Source: Salvelinus alpinus
Taxonomy: Eukaryota > Chordata > Actinopteri > Salmoniformes > Salmonidae
DNA: 64,000 nucleotides
Assembly: GCF_045679555.1 (NCBI RefSeq)
Contig: NC_092091.1
Coordinates: forward strand, 92,212,190 to 92,276,189
Direction of reading: 5' to 3'
The notes under the pieces are model-generated. The model did not search any database and was not told where the DNA came from. It saw only the letters and a list, made by a program, of their open reading frames with translations. Positions 36,701 through 43,249 of the stretch are shown here, in pieces (position 1 is the first letter of the stretch; each line of letters begins with the position of its first letter). The translations under genes were made by a program, and so were the position numbers.

Positions 36701-37158
36701 TTTCAAAGCTACAATTTTAAATGAATGATGTAGACCTACATTTTATGTAATTTGGGACACTTTTCTCTTAGTTTTATATCATTAAGATAACTGTATATTT
36801 TACATTTAATCTCTTACCTCTTAGAACTGGTGTCTTGAGTCATTTTAGATGCAGTGGTCCTCTCCTCTCTCTCCCCAGAGAGACTCATTTTAGAGGCAGT
36901 GGTCCCCTCCTCTCTCTCCCCAGAGAGACTCATTTTAGAGGCAGTGGTCCCCTCCTCTCTCTCCCCAGAGAGACTAATATTAGAGGCAGTGGTCCCCTCC
37001 TCTCTCTCCCCATATAGATGAATTTTAGAGGCAGTGGTCCACTCCTCTCTTTCCCCAGAGAGACTCATTTTAGAGGCAGTGGTCTCCTCCTCTCTCTCCC
37101 CAGAGAGACTCATTTTAGAGGCAGTGGTCTCCTCCTCTCTCTCCCCAGAGAGACTCAT
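18409..37158 (-). CDS. NLR immune sensor: FISNA-NACHT-LRR-B30.2-FIIND-CARD, 18 exons
   Basis: Exons in coding order: 37158-36818, 36616-36450, 36347-34547, 34463-34290, 31392-31219, 31139-30966, 30704-30531, 27068-27022, 26893-26329, 24066-24023, 23396-23359, 22993-22929, 22796-22582, 22406-22147, 21989-21861, 21668-21536, 21426-21406, 18743-18409. All borders are AG/GT and every phase matches. The sum is 4857 nt, i.e. 1618 residues. Approximate residues: 15-residue repeats 1-105, FISNA-NACHT 170-769, LRRs 770-1001, PRY-SPRY 1018-1205, FIIND 1221-1500, CARD about 1530-1611. FISNA-NACHT-LRR-B30.2 is the body of the expanded fish NLR family; FIIND-CARD is the C-terminus of NLRP1 and CARD8, which self-cleave and activate caspase-1-type proteases. 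The role is inferred to be a cytosolic inflammasome sensor. Uncertain: the micro-exon, the true 5' end, and whether all exons are used in one transcript. The alternative is two overlapping genes or isoforms. Confidence 0.8.
18940..19120. repeat. 52-bp minisatellite, 3-4 copies
   Basis: Units of about 52 bp with the core 'cattcagaaccaggctaatc', followed by tacatcaagtcctggagg. Intronic (NLR intron 17). Confidence 0.9.
19146..19535 (-). mobile_element. Salmonid dispersed element flanked by 14-bp direct repeats
   Basis: Read on the minus strand the element runs from gtcacgttctgaccttag to ggctgtaacg-type ends, a high-copy salmonid sequence I recognise. It is flanked by the identical 14-mer acagtcttttataa at 19132-19145 and 19536-19549, which looks like a target-site duplication. 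TG...CA-like ends would suit a solo LTR, but the long duplication suits a retroposon; the class is unresolved. No ORF. Confidence 0.6.
19553..19665. repeat. 36-bp minisatellite, 3 copies
   Basis: Three units with the core 'acagtaaaccatgttgactg', followed by tcctagtccaggtcc. Confidence 0.9.
19684..21192 (+). mobile_element. Tc1/mariner element with dead transposase
   Basis: A near full-length salmonid Tc1-like element in NLR intron 17. The TA target duplications are at 19684-19685 and 21191-21192. The inverted ends read ttcggaaagta on the left and tactttccgaa on the right. The plus-strand transposase is broken by stops and frameshifts between about 20030 and 20640. The C-terminal part, 20666-21013, is open: [12 protein letters not shown] carries the second catalytic Asp and [19 protein letters not shown] the third-residue region. 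The normal IENLW Glu reads IQHLW, so the DDE triad is lost. Non-autonomous fossil. Confidence 0.93.
20666..21013 (+). pseudogene. Tc1 transposase C-terminal fragment
   Basis: A 115-codon open stretch with the DDE-superfamily motifs [10 protein letters not shown] and [11 protein letters not shown], ending TGA near the right inverted repeat. The N-terminal helix-turn-helix part lies upstream in other frames (about 20030-20455, including [20 protein letters not shown]). Glu-to-Gln at the third catalytic position together with the frame breaks means no activity. Confidence 0.88.
21230..21424 (+). mobile_element. 3' end of a salmonid dispersed element, overlapping a micro-exon
   Basis: The segment 'tgcctgccttgacctgtctt' then gcctgcccctgttacaataaa and 'gcatctgggtcttaccttgg' is the 3' end of the same family as 25768-26270. 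It ends around tgatag at 21419. A short tandem (cattatggggtattgtgatgt, three copies) lies at 21245-21295. The last bases of the element contain the donor site of NLR exon 17 on the minus strand. Confidence 0.65.
21406..21426 (-). CDS. NLR exon 17: 21-bp micro-exon (candidate)
   Basis: On the minus strand ctgtttctttcag precedes 21426 and gtaagacc follows 21405. The 21 nt encode, with split codons, DEYYQNQ plus G shared with the CARD exon. Phase is 1-1, so including or skipping it keeps the frame (exon 16 ends in one G; exon 18 starts with GT). The acceptor is strong and lies in unique sequence, whereas the donor lies in the end of a dispersed element. It could be a cassette exon created by that insertion, or chance. 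Confidence 0.5.
21536..21668 (-). CDS. NLR exon 16: UPA part of FIIND
   Basis: 133-bp exon; the acceptor ccctccctccag lies at the edge of a GA/CT microsatellite, and the donor is gtagga. Encodes [20 protein letters not shown], then [20 protein letters not shown] and RVPT. The pattern (hydrophobic strand, acidic stretch, VW.E.V) matches the end of the UPA subdomain of NLRP1/CARD8 FIIND. Confidence 0.85.
21669..21800. repeat. (GA)n-rich microsatellite
   Basis: gagggagagggagagataatgagag-type purine tract on the plus strand. On the coding strand it is the polypyrimidine region feeding the exon 16 acceptor. Confidence 0.9.
21861..21989 (-). CDS. NLR exon 15: FIIND/UPA segment
   Basis: 129-bp exon in phase 0 at both ends: acceptor tcgtttcacag, donor gtacag. 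Encodes [20 protein letters not shown], then [20 protein letters not shown] and NPP. The AVEQQE..SKR.PNTRPE..K...Y.LN pattern is typical of fish FIIND domains as I recall them. The donor is weaker than the others. Confidence 0.85.
22147..22406 (-). CDS. NLR exon 14: FIIND core with self-cleavage site
   Basis: 260-bp exon: acceptor tgttgttcag, donor gtgagg. Encodes [39 protein letters not shown] and [20 protein letters not shown], ending SNPGQIQ. It holds the end of ZU5 and the start of UPA. His in ILHVEEHG (about residue 1340) is exactly 26 residues before the Phe of KF|S (about 1366), the same spacing as the catalytic His and Phe-Ser bond in human CARD8/NLRP1. Cleavage would release a C-terminal UPA-CARD fragment of about 252 residues. 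Confidence 0.9.
22582..22796 (-). CDS. NLR exon 13: ZU5 part of FIIND
   Basis: 215-bp exon: acceptor tgttgccctcag, donor gtaaaa. Encodes [40 protein letters not shown] and [20 protein letters not shown] then HCVCLG. The YEC.VSGLRW.C opening and the HLPHCVCL strand are FIIND/ZU5 hallmarks (human NLRP1/CARD8 have a comparable HLPHF). Confidence 0.9.
22929..22993 (-). CDS. NLR exon 12: pre-FIIND segment
   Basis: 65-bp exon: acceptor ccttgttcag, donor gtaaaa. Encodes [20 protein letters not shown] then F and a split Arg codon. Phase 0 in, phase 2 out. Forms the N-terminal strand leading into the FIIND. Confidence 0.82.
23359..23396 (-). CDS. NLR exon 11: small Cys-containing linker before FIIND
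   Basis: 38-bp exon: acceptor tttgacttcag, donor gtaagtc. Encodes [12 protein letters not shown] after a split codon. The IPQSC.TC.HVED pattern commonly precedes FIIND in fish genes as I recall it. Confidence 0.78.
24023..24066 (-). CDS. NLR exon 10: second DHGGEC linker exon
   Basis: 44-bp exon: acceptor ctccaacaccag, donor gtgagt. Encodes [14 protein letters not shown] with split codons at both ends. It is a near twin of exon 8 ([15 protein letters not shown]), so the PRY-SPRY exon is bracketed by two copies of the same linker module. Confidence 0.8.
24165..24540. repeat. 53-59 bp minisatellite
   Basis: About seven units with the core 'ctaactgtctgtaggtccaa' then cagaacacattaaaacacac. NLR intron 9. 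It grades directly into the next, shorter-period array. Confidence 0.9.
24534..25206. repeat. 15-bp minisatellite (ctaactactactaat)
   Basis: About 44 units, with variants tagaa, tcgaa and aacgaa. The period is a multiple of three, giving an artefactual Val/Leu frame on the minus strand. Confidence 0.95.
25395..25720. repeat. Tandem triplication of about 100-bp segments
   Basis: 'ctgacttcagatgagacgcc' with ctgctctgccacc recurs at about 25420, 25470, 25568 and 25670. A captured piece of the neighbouring 15-bp array (ctactactaatctaact) lies in two of the copies, so duplication came after that capture. Confidence 0.8.
25768..26270 (+). mobile_element. Salmonid dispersed element with internal duplication
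   Basis: Runs from cacaccctgatctgtttctc to gggtcttaacttgattcctg, a high-copy salmonid sequence of uncertain class, LTR-like in look. A block of about 92 bp starting gcccctgtccctgacc is tandemly duplicated at 26017 and 26109. NLR intron 9. No protein-coding frame. Confidence 0.65.
26329..26893 (-). CDS. NLR exon 9: PRY-SPRY (B30.2) domain
   Basis: 565-bp exon: acceptor ttttgtctacag, donor gtgagt. With the split codon it starts [20 protein letters not shown] and contains [39 protein letters not shown] and EPLYPGFGF: the LDP, WEVE and LDWSAG motifs of PRY-SPRY. It is the ligand-recognition-type module that ends most fish NLR-B30.2 proteins. If the intron is retained, the frame stops at TGA right at the donor (26327-26325), which would give the classic B30.2-terminal protein ending IDDQHNQR. 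Confidence 0.93.
27022..27068 (-). CDS. NLR exon 8: linker exon before PRY-SPRY
   Basis: 47-bp exon: acceptor tttctcctacag, donor gtaagt. Encodes [15 protein letters not shown]. This small exon regularly precedes KYAC.LTLDPNT in fish NLR-B30.2 and TRIM-like genes as I recall them. Phases join LRR exon 7 (two bases) and SPRY exon 9 (one base) correctly. Confidence 0.85.
27150..27465. repeat. 60-bp minisatellite, 5 copies
   Basis: Exact 60-bp periodicity with the core 'cattactagagacatacagg'. All frames stay open through it, so the repetitive ORFs on both strands are artefacts. NLR intron 7. Confidence 0.94.
27754..29115. mobile_element. LTR-like insertion inside the Tc1 element
   Basis: Unrelated to the surrounding Tc1. 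It contains a 42-bp minisatellite (27840-28490). Near 28849 it has 'gtataaaagccccccgtgac', a good TATA box. The insertion is flanked by possible attg repeats (27750 and about 29112). The TATA box in a short noncoding insert suggests a solo LTR or LTR remnant; no gag, pol or env frame is present. Class uncertain. Confidence 0.4.
27840..28490. repeat. 42-bp minisatellite with higher-order structure
   Basis: Units of 42 bp with the core 'aacttggggaaagaggagta' then agagagcccatggag. Every few units a longer spacer with tctctctcttcgctgccatgg recurs (about 27965 and 28208), giving a larger period. 42 is a multiple of three, so open frames over it are artefacts. Confidence 0.94.
30531..30704 (-). CDS. 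NLR exon 7: LRR exon
   Basis: 174-bp exon: acceptor tgtctctctgtag, donor gtaagtc. Encodes [20 protein letters not shown] then [20 protein letters not shown]: one RI-type LRR pair, LxxLxLxxN. 174 bp (58 codons, two LRRs) is the usual LRR exon size in fish NLRs. The sequence differs from exons 4 and 5, as expected for the last, capping LRR. Confidence 0.9.
30873..30935 (-). pseudogene. Partial duplicate of LRR exon 6
   Basis: About 57 bp of the 3' half of LRR exon 6 (tgctgtctgatggactggag, and so on), plus its donor gtaagtacagctgtttcagtc, repeated about 94 bp downstream of exon 6 on the coding strand. It has no acceptor or 5' half, so it is not a usable exon, though the donor is intact and could compete with the real one. 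Confidence 0.8.
30966..31139 (-). CDS. NLR exon 6: LRR exon
   Basis: 174-bp exon: acceptor ctgccctctag, donor gtaagt. Encodes [20 protein letters not shown], then [20 protein letters not shown] and [16 protein letters not shown] consensus residues are intact. Confidence 0.92.
31219..31392 (-). CDS. NLR exon 5: LRR exon
   Basis: 174-bp exon: acceptor tcctctctccag, donor gtgagt. Encodes [20 protein letters not shown], then [19 protein letters not shown] and CNIQTLE. Very close to exon 4, so a recent duplicate. Confidence 0.93.
31466..32345 (-). mobile_element. Tc1/mariner fragment (second family)
   Basis: Begins at a TA with 'ctcaacatgcaaccacttca'-type end sequence and carries minus-strand transposase remnants: [20 protein letters not shown] (the DDE Glu context) and [16 protein letters not shown]. 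Degenerate and 5'-truncated (no second inverted repeat). NLR intron 4, starting only about 75 bp from the exon 5 acceptor. Confidence 0.85.
31643..31663. repeat. Homopolymer of 21 G
   Basis: An uninterrupted G21 run preceded by T8, inside the Tc1 fragment. The length is prone to sequencing error and the run could form a G-quadruplex. Confidence 0.95.
32446..32886. repeat. 37-bp minisatellite, 12 copies
   Basis: Unit with the core 'tctctggtcctgtgttcaca' then atgtatccaattttact. NLR intron 4. Confidence 0.95.
32887..33470. other. Intronic sequence, possible dispersed-element remnant
   Basis: Contains gtgtggtgcctccagtaatg, later attgtgaataaatatgcgag. It resembles a retroelement end but I cannot name it. 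No exon seen. Confidence 0.35.
33480..34160. repeat. 57-58 bp minisatellite, about 12 copies
   Basis: Unit with the core 'cctagcaggtttaatctcct' then atgtgttagactgatattg. Early units have one fewer c (57 bp) than later ones (58 bp), a clear switch partway through the array. NLR intron 4. Confidence 0.95.
34290..34463 (-). CDS. NLR exon 4: first LRR exon
   Basis: 174-bp exon: acceptor tcctctctccag, donor gtgagt. Encodes [20 protein letters not shown], then [20 protein letters not shown] and CNIQTLV. Joins the NACHT exon through a split Leu codon. Confidence 0.92.
34547..36347 (-). CDS. NLR exon 3: FISNA and NACHT ATPase
   Basis: 1801-bp exon: acceptor ttttcctacag, donor gtaagt. It opens with the fish-specific NACHT-associated domain ([20 protein letters not shown], then [14 protein letters not shown] and [10 protein letters not shown]). 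The NACHT follows with Walker A GIAGVGKT (about residues 267-274), Walker [11 protein letters not shown] (about 340-348), [16 protein letters not shown], and the winged-helix region [20 protein letters not shown]. All nucleotide-binding motifs are intact with no internal stop. NACHT oligomerises with ATP/dATP to activate the sensor. Length and order match fish NLRC3-like proteins. Confidence 0.95.
36450..36616 (-). CDS. NLR exon 2: N-terminal linker
   Basis: 167-bp exon: acceptor cctgttttgttcag, donor gtaaga. Encodes [20 protein letters not shown], then [20 protein letters not shown] and [12 protein letters not shown]. The SP..S..SMKSDQ motif is typical of the N-terminal region of fish NLRC3-like proteins. 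No known fold. Confidence 0.88.
36818..37158 (-). CDS. NLR exon 1: start codon and seven 15-residue repeats
   Basis: 341 bp from ATG at 37158 to donor gtaaga. Encodes seven 45-bp repeats of [15 protein letters not shown] type (variants IHLYGE, NISLSGE), then MTQDTSSK. Each full unit begins with Met, so several starts are possible; I chose the most upstream. MSLSGEREE is a common fish NLR start. A possible acceptor (tttcttattgtag) lies about 20 nt upstream, so a 5' noncoding exon is likely. The repeats form an in-frame coding minisatellite and may vary between alleles. Confidence 0.85.
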
Positions 37159-37229
37159 TTTAGATGTAAGTCACAGCTCACTCAACTACAATAAGAAATA
37201 ACAGAACAGTCAATATTTCTGAACATTGA

Positions 37230-37740
37230 AGAACCATTAACAATGACAACACTTTTACTATCTGTGGTCAAAGAGTACAATCAGACTTCATAATGTATTC
37301 AAACATACACAGTCCAATATGTTATTAATTTGATTTGACTTGGATCCCCATTAGCTGACTCCATAACAACAGCTAGTCTACCTGGTTGGATCCCCTCACT
37401 CCATAACAACAGCTAGTCTACCTGGTTGGATCCCCTCACTCCATAACAACAGCTAGTCTACCTGGTTGGATCCCCTGACTCCATAACAACAGCTAGTCTA
37501 CCTGGTTGGATCCCCTCACTCCATAACAACAGCTAGTCTACCTGATTGAATCCCCTGACTCCATAACAACAGCTAGTCTACCTGGTTGGATCCCCTCACT
37601 CCTTAACAACAGCTAGTCTACCTGGTTGGATCCCCTCACTCCATAACAACAACTAGTCTACCTGGTTGGATCCCCTGACTCCATAACAACAGCTAGTCTA
37701 CCTGGTTGGATCCCCTGACTCCATAACATACCTTAAGGGA
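37230..37740. repeat. 40-bp minisatellite plus flank, inverted relative of 60430-60925
   Basis: About ten units with the core 'ataacaacagctagtctacc' then tggttggatcccctgactcc. The left flank (37240-37360, including acagtccaatatgtt and gatccccattagctgactcc) matches the reverse complement of 60800-60925. It is therefore part of a dispersed element whose internal repeat number varies. Confidence 0.9.
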
Positions 37741-38436
37741 CATCTGAGACGGGAGCCGTACGGTCGGTGAAGAAAGTCCCATTGCAAATGTACGGTCCCT
37801 TACCTGACGTCCGGCGACGTTTCATAAAATCGCGGACGGCGTCGGGCCGCGGGCGGCGGAGAGCTCTTTCAGGAAGTCACCGGAAAAAAACGTCTCGGAC
37901 TTTTGATTTACGTTTTATAAAAATGACAAATTTTTGACTTTTTTCCACATTCTCGAAAATTCCCACAAGGGGGAAAATAAATCATATTGCAAGCGCACGA
38001 GCACGTGGCAAACGAGCGCGGCCTTTTCTCCTAAACTGAAAATATTTAGAAGACGAAACTCGGCGAGCGTAGGTTTGGAGTAATGGGCAGTTGGCCCCGA
38101 ACGAGATGGCGTCGAGACCTCGGCGCTTTTTGAGTTATGGCCATTTTTCTGGGATTAAAGGGTTAAAACGCAAGTAGGGTGCTAATTTGACCGCTTCATG
38201 TCAAAGTACATAAGCATACGGTGTCAGGAAAAAAAGAACCAGCCATTTATCTATCGTAATTTAAGAGAAATCGTACATTGACCATTTGGTGATGTTCACA
38301 AAAAGGACATTTTTTTTCAAAATATTCACAGATCCAGTTGAAGTTTGTTCACACGAACATTTTTAAAGTGGGTCTCGAAGCTCTGCGAGAATTCTGTGAT
38401 TTTATGTGATTTTATTAAATGACACACACTCATTTA
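37741..38436. other. CpG-rich block opening a long-repeat region, no gene seen
   Basis: 37750-37870 is strikingly CpG-rich (cgcggacggcgtcgggccgc, then gggcggcggagagc) against AT-rich surroundings. No long ORF, rRNA or tRNA signature. It looks like one end of the large repeat complex that follows. Function unknown. Confidence 0.5.
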
Positions 38437-41400
38437 ACCCTCTTTAAATAAGTCAGTTCTTAACATAAAGACTTAAAACTCAATATTATATAAGAGCCTA
38501 CCCCAAAAGGAGGGTATGTGTTCACTTTCAGCTTCCTATGTCAACTGGAAGTACCTTAAATGGTGCCATAGGATCAGGTTTGAAGGGTAATAAAGGTCAG
38601 ATCTTTTCAAAACTTCACTTGTGTGATTAGACAACCCTCATGAACTGTAATCAGTCATTTTTCCCAACAGATGTCAAAGAAAAGCTCTCTCACACAAACA
38701 CACACACACAAAAAGGAAGGATGGAGTGAAAAAGTACGGTGCTTAAAGACACACAAAGCCTGCAATGGCATTACTATTATCTCCAGGCCGTGCCGAGTTC
38801 AACGAGATGCCCCGCTTGACCGTAGCTCGCTCGGTCTGAGCGCAGCGACCGTTACAAGAAGACGGACACGAATGACCCTTTGACCTCAATATCAATTTTA
38901 TTTGCTTTTGGGAGACAGAGAGAGAACCGTTAAGGTTAGAAGCACAATTTCACCTCAGGAACAATCCTAAGGTCCTCCCGATCTGTGCAAGCCTAACCTT
39001 GACCTTGTGGCATTAACCCTTCACAGTTAAAATAAGGTGTTTACATCAAACAGTTTACAATGACATGTCTCCCCATTGGAATACATTGACTGCACCTCTA
39101 AATTCAACCTGAAGCCTATGTGGGTTATGAATGTCTTATGAACCTGTCTTTGATGTCAGTCCATCAAGCCACCATGAGGTCTACCTGTGTCGATTCTAAG
39201 CTTCCTGGAGCAACCGGAAGTGGTTAAAATCATCCTAAAAGTGTTTGCAATACCCAACCTGCAGTTTGAGAGAAATAGTGCATTCAACCCTCTGTAAATC
39301 AGTCAATTTTTAACATACAGACTTAAAACTCAGGATTCTGTAAAAGCCTACTCCAGTGATGATAAGTGTTTACTTTTAGCTTCCTGTGCCAACCGGAAGT
39401 GCCATAATTGGTGTCAAATGGGCTGTTTTGAAGGGTTAAAAATGTCAAATCTTTCCAAAAATTCATATATGTGAATAGACAACCCCCCTGAACTGTAAAT
39501 CAGTCATTCATCCCATCAGATTTAAAAAGAAAAATTACACACCCAAACAGAAATGATGGAGGGACACACTGAGGGGCTAAGAGGCAGACAGTGCATGTAG
39601 TAGTTACTTTTGTTCAAACTTTTAAAGAACCGTCAGACCTAGAGTTCTAAAACTTTACAAACCTGTTCTAGACCTCAGGTCGATTGTGCACGGTGAGTTA
39701 TGTGGCTCTAGAAGGTTCTCGGACCGATAAAAAGCCTTGTGTATTTGCAATGTTTTCAATTCATTTTCAGCTCAACGAAACTGGCGACATTTAGAAAAGT
39801 CCCAGAGTCTCAAGACTAAGTGCATTGAAACCGGCTCGGCCCATAGAGACGGACCCCAACGATTCTGTCCGATTGCTCATTCAAGCACCCCGTAGCAAGG
39901 CATGGAAAAAAAGTGGAATTTCAGCACCAATTAGGGTTTTGCTCGGGCACCGAATGACCTATCGAGCCGAAACTTGGGATTCGAGGTTGCCTCACATAGG
40001 GCTAAACATAATGTGAGAATTGGACCCGCAGCTAGAACATAACTACGTATTATTTGTTTTATTATGGTTTAAAGAGAAGGCGCTGTGAATTTTGGGCCTG
40101 CTCTGAAATATGTTATAGTTGGCTTCTAAAGGAGTTGGAAAAAGTGAGTTTGGAGTCAGATGGTATCAGTTTGGTGTCTGAAAATATCCAATTGACTGAA
40201 GGACACCGACTTGCTAGTTGACTTTTGTGCATTTGCAATATGTTTCAACGGGGGGTACCATCATCAAAAGTAAGAGAATATTTATGATGTTATTTCGTAT
40301 TTTTGTGGTTTGTGTTGGCTCCAACAAGGCGGAGAATTACCATCCAGGCCGTGCCGAGTTCAACGAGATGCCCCGCTTGACCGTAGCTCGCTCGGTCTGA
40401 GCGCAGCGACCGTTACAAGAGAACGGACCCAAATGACCCTTTGACCTCAATGTCAATTTTATTTGCTTTTGGGAGACAGAGAGAGAACCGTTAAGGTTAG
40501 AAACACAATTTGAGCTCAGGAATGTTCTTACGGTCCTCCCGATCTGTGCAAGCCTAACCTTGACCTTGTGGCATTAACCCTTGACAGATAAAAGAAGGTG
40601 TTTACATCAAACAGTTTACAATGACATTTCGCCCCATAGGAATACATTGACTGCTCCCCTAAATTCAACCTGAAGCCTATGTGGGTTATGAATGTCTTAT
40701 GAACCTGTCTTTGATGACAGTCCATCAGGCCACCATGAGGTCTACCTGTGTCGATTCTAAGCTTCCTGGAGCAACCGGAAGTGGTTAAAATCACCCTAAA
40801 AGTGTTTGCAATACCCAACCTGCAGTTTGAGAGAAATAGTGCATTCAGCCCTATGTAAATCAGTCAATTTTTAACATACAGACTTAAAACTCAGGATTCT
40901 CTAACAGCATACTCCAGTGAGTATATGTGTTTACTTTCAGCTTCCTGTGCCAACCGGAAGTGACATAATTGGTGTCAAATGGGCTGTTTTGAAGGGTTAA
41001 AAATGTCAAATCTTTCCAAAACTTCATATTTGGGATTAGGCAACCCTCCTGAACTGTAAATCAGTCATTAGTCCCATCAGATTTCAAAGAAAAATGTACA
41101 CACCCTAACAGAAATGATGGAGGGACACACTGAGGGGCTAAGAGGCAGACAGTGCCTGTGGTAGTTACTTTTGTTCCAACTTTTAAAGAACCGTCAGACC
41201 AAGAGTTCTGAAACTTTGGAAACCTGTTCTAGACCTCAGGTTTATTGTGCACGGTGAGTTATGTGGCTCTAGAAGGTTCTCAGACCGATAAACAGCCTCG
41301 TGTATTTGCAATGTTTTCAATTCATTTTCAGCTCAACGAAACTGGCGACATTTAGAAAAGTCCCAGAGTCTCAAGGCTAGGTGCATTGAAACCGGCTCGG

Positions 41401-42660
41401 CTCATAGAGACAGACCCCAACATGTCTGTTTGATTGCTCATTCAAGGACCCCGTAGCAAGGCAATGAAAAAGTGGATTTTCAGCACCAATTAAGGTATTG
41501 CTCGGGCACCGAATGACCTATCGAGCCGAAACTTGGGATTCCAGGTCGCCTCACATAGGGCTAAACATAATGTGAGAATTGGACCCGCAGCTAGAACACA
41601 ACTACGCATTATTTGTTTTATTTTTGGTTTAAATGGAAGGTGCTGTGAATTTTGGGCCTGCTCTGAAATATGTTATAGTTGGCTTCTAAAGGAGTTGGAA
41701 AAAGTGAGTTTGGAGTCAGATGGTATCAGTTTGGTGTCTGACAATATCCAATTGACTGATGGACACTGACTTGCTAGTTGACTTTTGTGCATTTGCAATA
41801 TGTTTCAACGGGGGGGGGGTACCATCACCAAAATCGACATGATGAAATTTCACACAACGAGCGATGGAGAGGAACCACTATCACTGCCCGGCCATCCTGA
41901 GGTCATCTGTGTGTTATGTTTGCAATATGATTCAACACATCATATTGCAAACGTAACAGTGTGTGTTATGTTTGCAATATGATTCAACACATCATATTGC
42001 AAACATAACACACACTGTTACGTTTGCAATATGATGTGTTGAATCATATTGCAAACATAACAGTGTGTGTTATGTTTGCAATAGGATTCAACAGTGTGTT
42101 ATGTTTGCAATATGATGTGATGTTTTTCACTGTTGAATCATATGCAAATGTAACGTGCATTCTTTAAATAAACCCTATGTGGGTTATGAATGTCTTATGA
42201 ACCTGTCTTCAATGACAATCCATCAAGCCACTATGAGGTCTACCTGTGTTGATTCTAAGCTTCCTGGAGCAACCGGAAGTGATAAAATCACCCTAAAAGT
42301 GTTTTGCCATACCCAACCAGCAGTTTGTGATATATAGTGCATTCAACCCTGTGTAAATCAGTCAGTTCTTACCATATAGACTTAAAACTCAGGATTCTGT
42401 AAAAGCATACCCCGATCAGGATAGGTGTTTACTTATAGCTTCCTGTGCCAACCGGAAGTGCCTTAAAATGGGGTCATAGGTCCTGTTTCAAAGGGTTAAA
42501 AAAGTCAGATCTTTCCAAAACTTTAAGTGTGTGATTAGGCAACCCTCATGAAGTGTAAATCAGTCATTTCTCTCAACAGATGTCAAAGAAAAGCTCACAC
42601 ACACACACACAGACACACACAGCAAGGATGGAATGAAAAAGTATGGTGCTTAAAGACACA
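38437..42660. repeat. Long tandem repeat complex, about 1.5-1.56 kb units
   Basis: A module starting near aacataaagacttaaaactc occurs at about 38463, 39314, 40878 and 42377. A second module with 'ccaggccgtgccgagttcaa' occurs at 38783 and 40344, 1561 bp apart, and about 1.45 kb after each copy aligns well (shared gttgactttt, ccggaagtg, gaccctttgacctcaat). No conserved protein frame: ORFs in the two copies do not agree. I read it as a noncoding satellite-like or transposon-derived tandem repeat. Confidence 0.85.
41913..42061. repeat. Perfect 70-bp inverted repeat with 9-nt spacer (nested palindrome)
   Basis: The left arm 41913-41982 and right arm 41992-42061 are exact reverse complements; the spacer is ttcaacaca. 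Each arm itself contains an 18-bp inverted pair (gttatgtttgcaatatga / tcatattgcaaac(g/a)taac) around the same 9-nt loop. More copies of the 18-mer follow to about 42140. It could extrude a cruciform or fold into a long hairpin RNA. Confidence 0.95.
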
Positions 42661-42669
42661 CAGAACCTT

Positions 42670-43240
42670 AAATGCTTTTAGGGGGCATCCAGACTTCCAT
42701 ACCCGCTCTGGGAGCACTATTCTACGGCCAAAAATCAATGTGTGCTGGCCTGAGTGATTTATGGAGGTTTTCAAAAAAAGTCAGAAAATATTGTTTTTTT
42801 TTCTGGAAAATATTTTATGTTTTTTCTTCTTGAGTCAATGGCCTGAGTGATTTATGGAGTTTTTCCAAAAAACTCCAAAAATTTCGTGCACCTGGTATTT
42901 TTTTGGGGTTACCAGGTGCCATGGTTGAAATTGCTTTTAGGGGGCATCCAGACTTCCATACCCGCTCTGGGAGCACTATTCTACGGCCAAAAATCAATGT
43001 GTGCTGGCCTGAGTGATTCATGGAGGTTTTCAAAAAAAGTCAGAAAATATTCTATGTTTTTTCTTCTGGAATTTTTGTTTTGTTTTTTCTTCTCGAGTCA
43101 ATGGGGGTCCGGCCTGAGTGATTTATGGAGGTTTCCAAAAAAAGTCAAAAAATATTCTATGTTTCATGTTTTGGTTTACCAGGCGTCATTTTTCAAAACG
43201 GTTTTAAATGCTTTTAGGTGTCATCCAGACGTCCATGCCC
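42670..43240. repeat. Three diverged copies of about 170-260 bp
   Basis: 'gcttttagggggcatccaga' then cttccatacccgctctggg occurs at 42674 and 42931, with a diverged form at 43210. gcctgagtgatttatggagg recurs between them. Confidence 0.8.
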
Positions 43241-43249
43241 GCTATGGGA

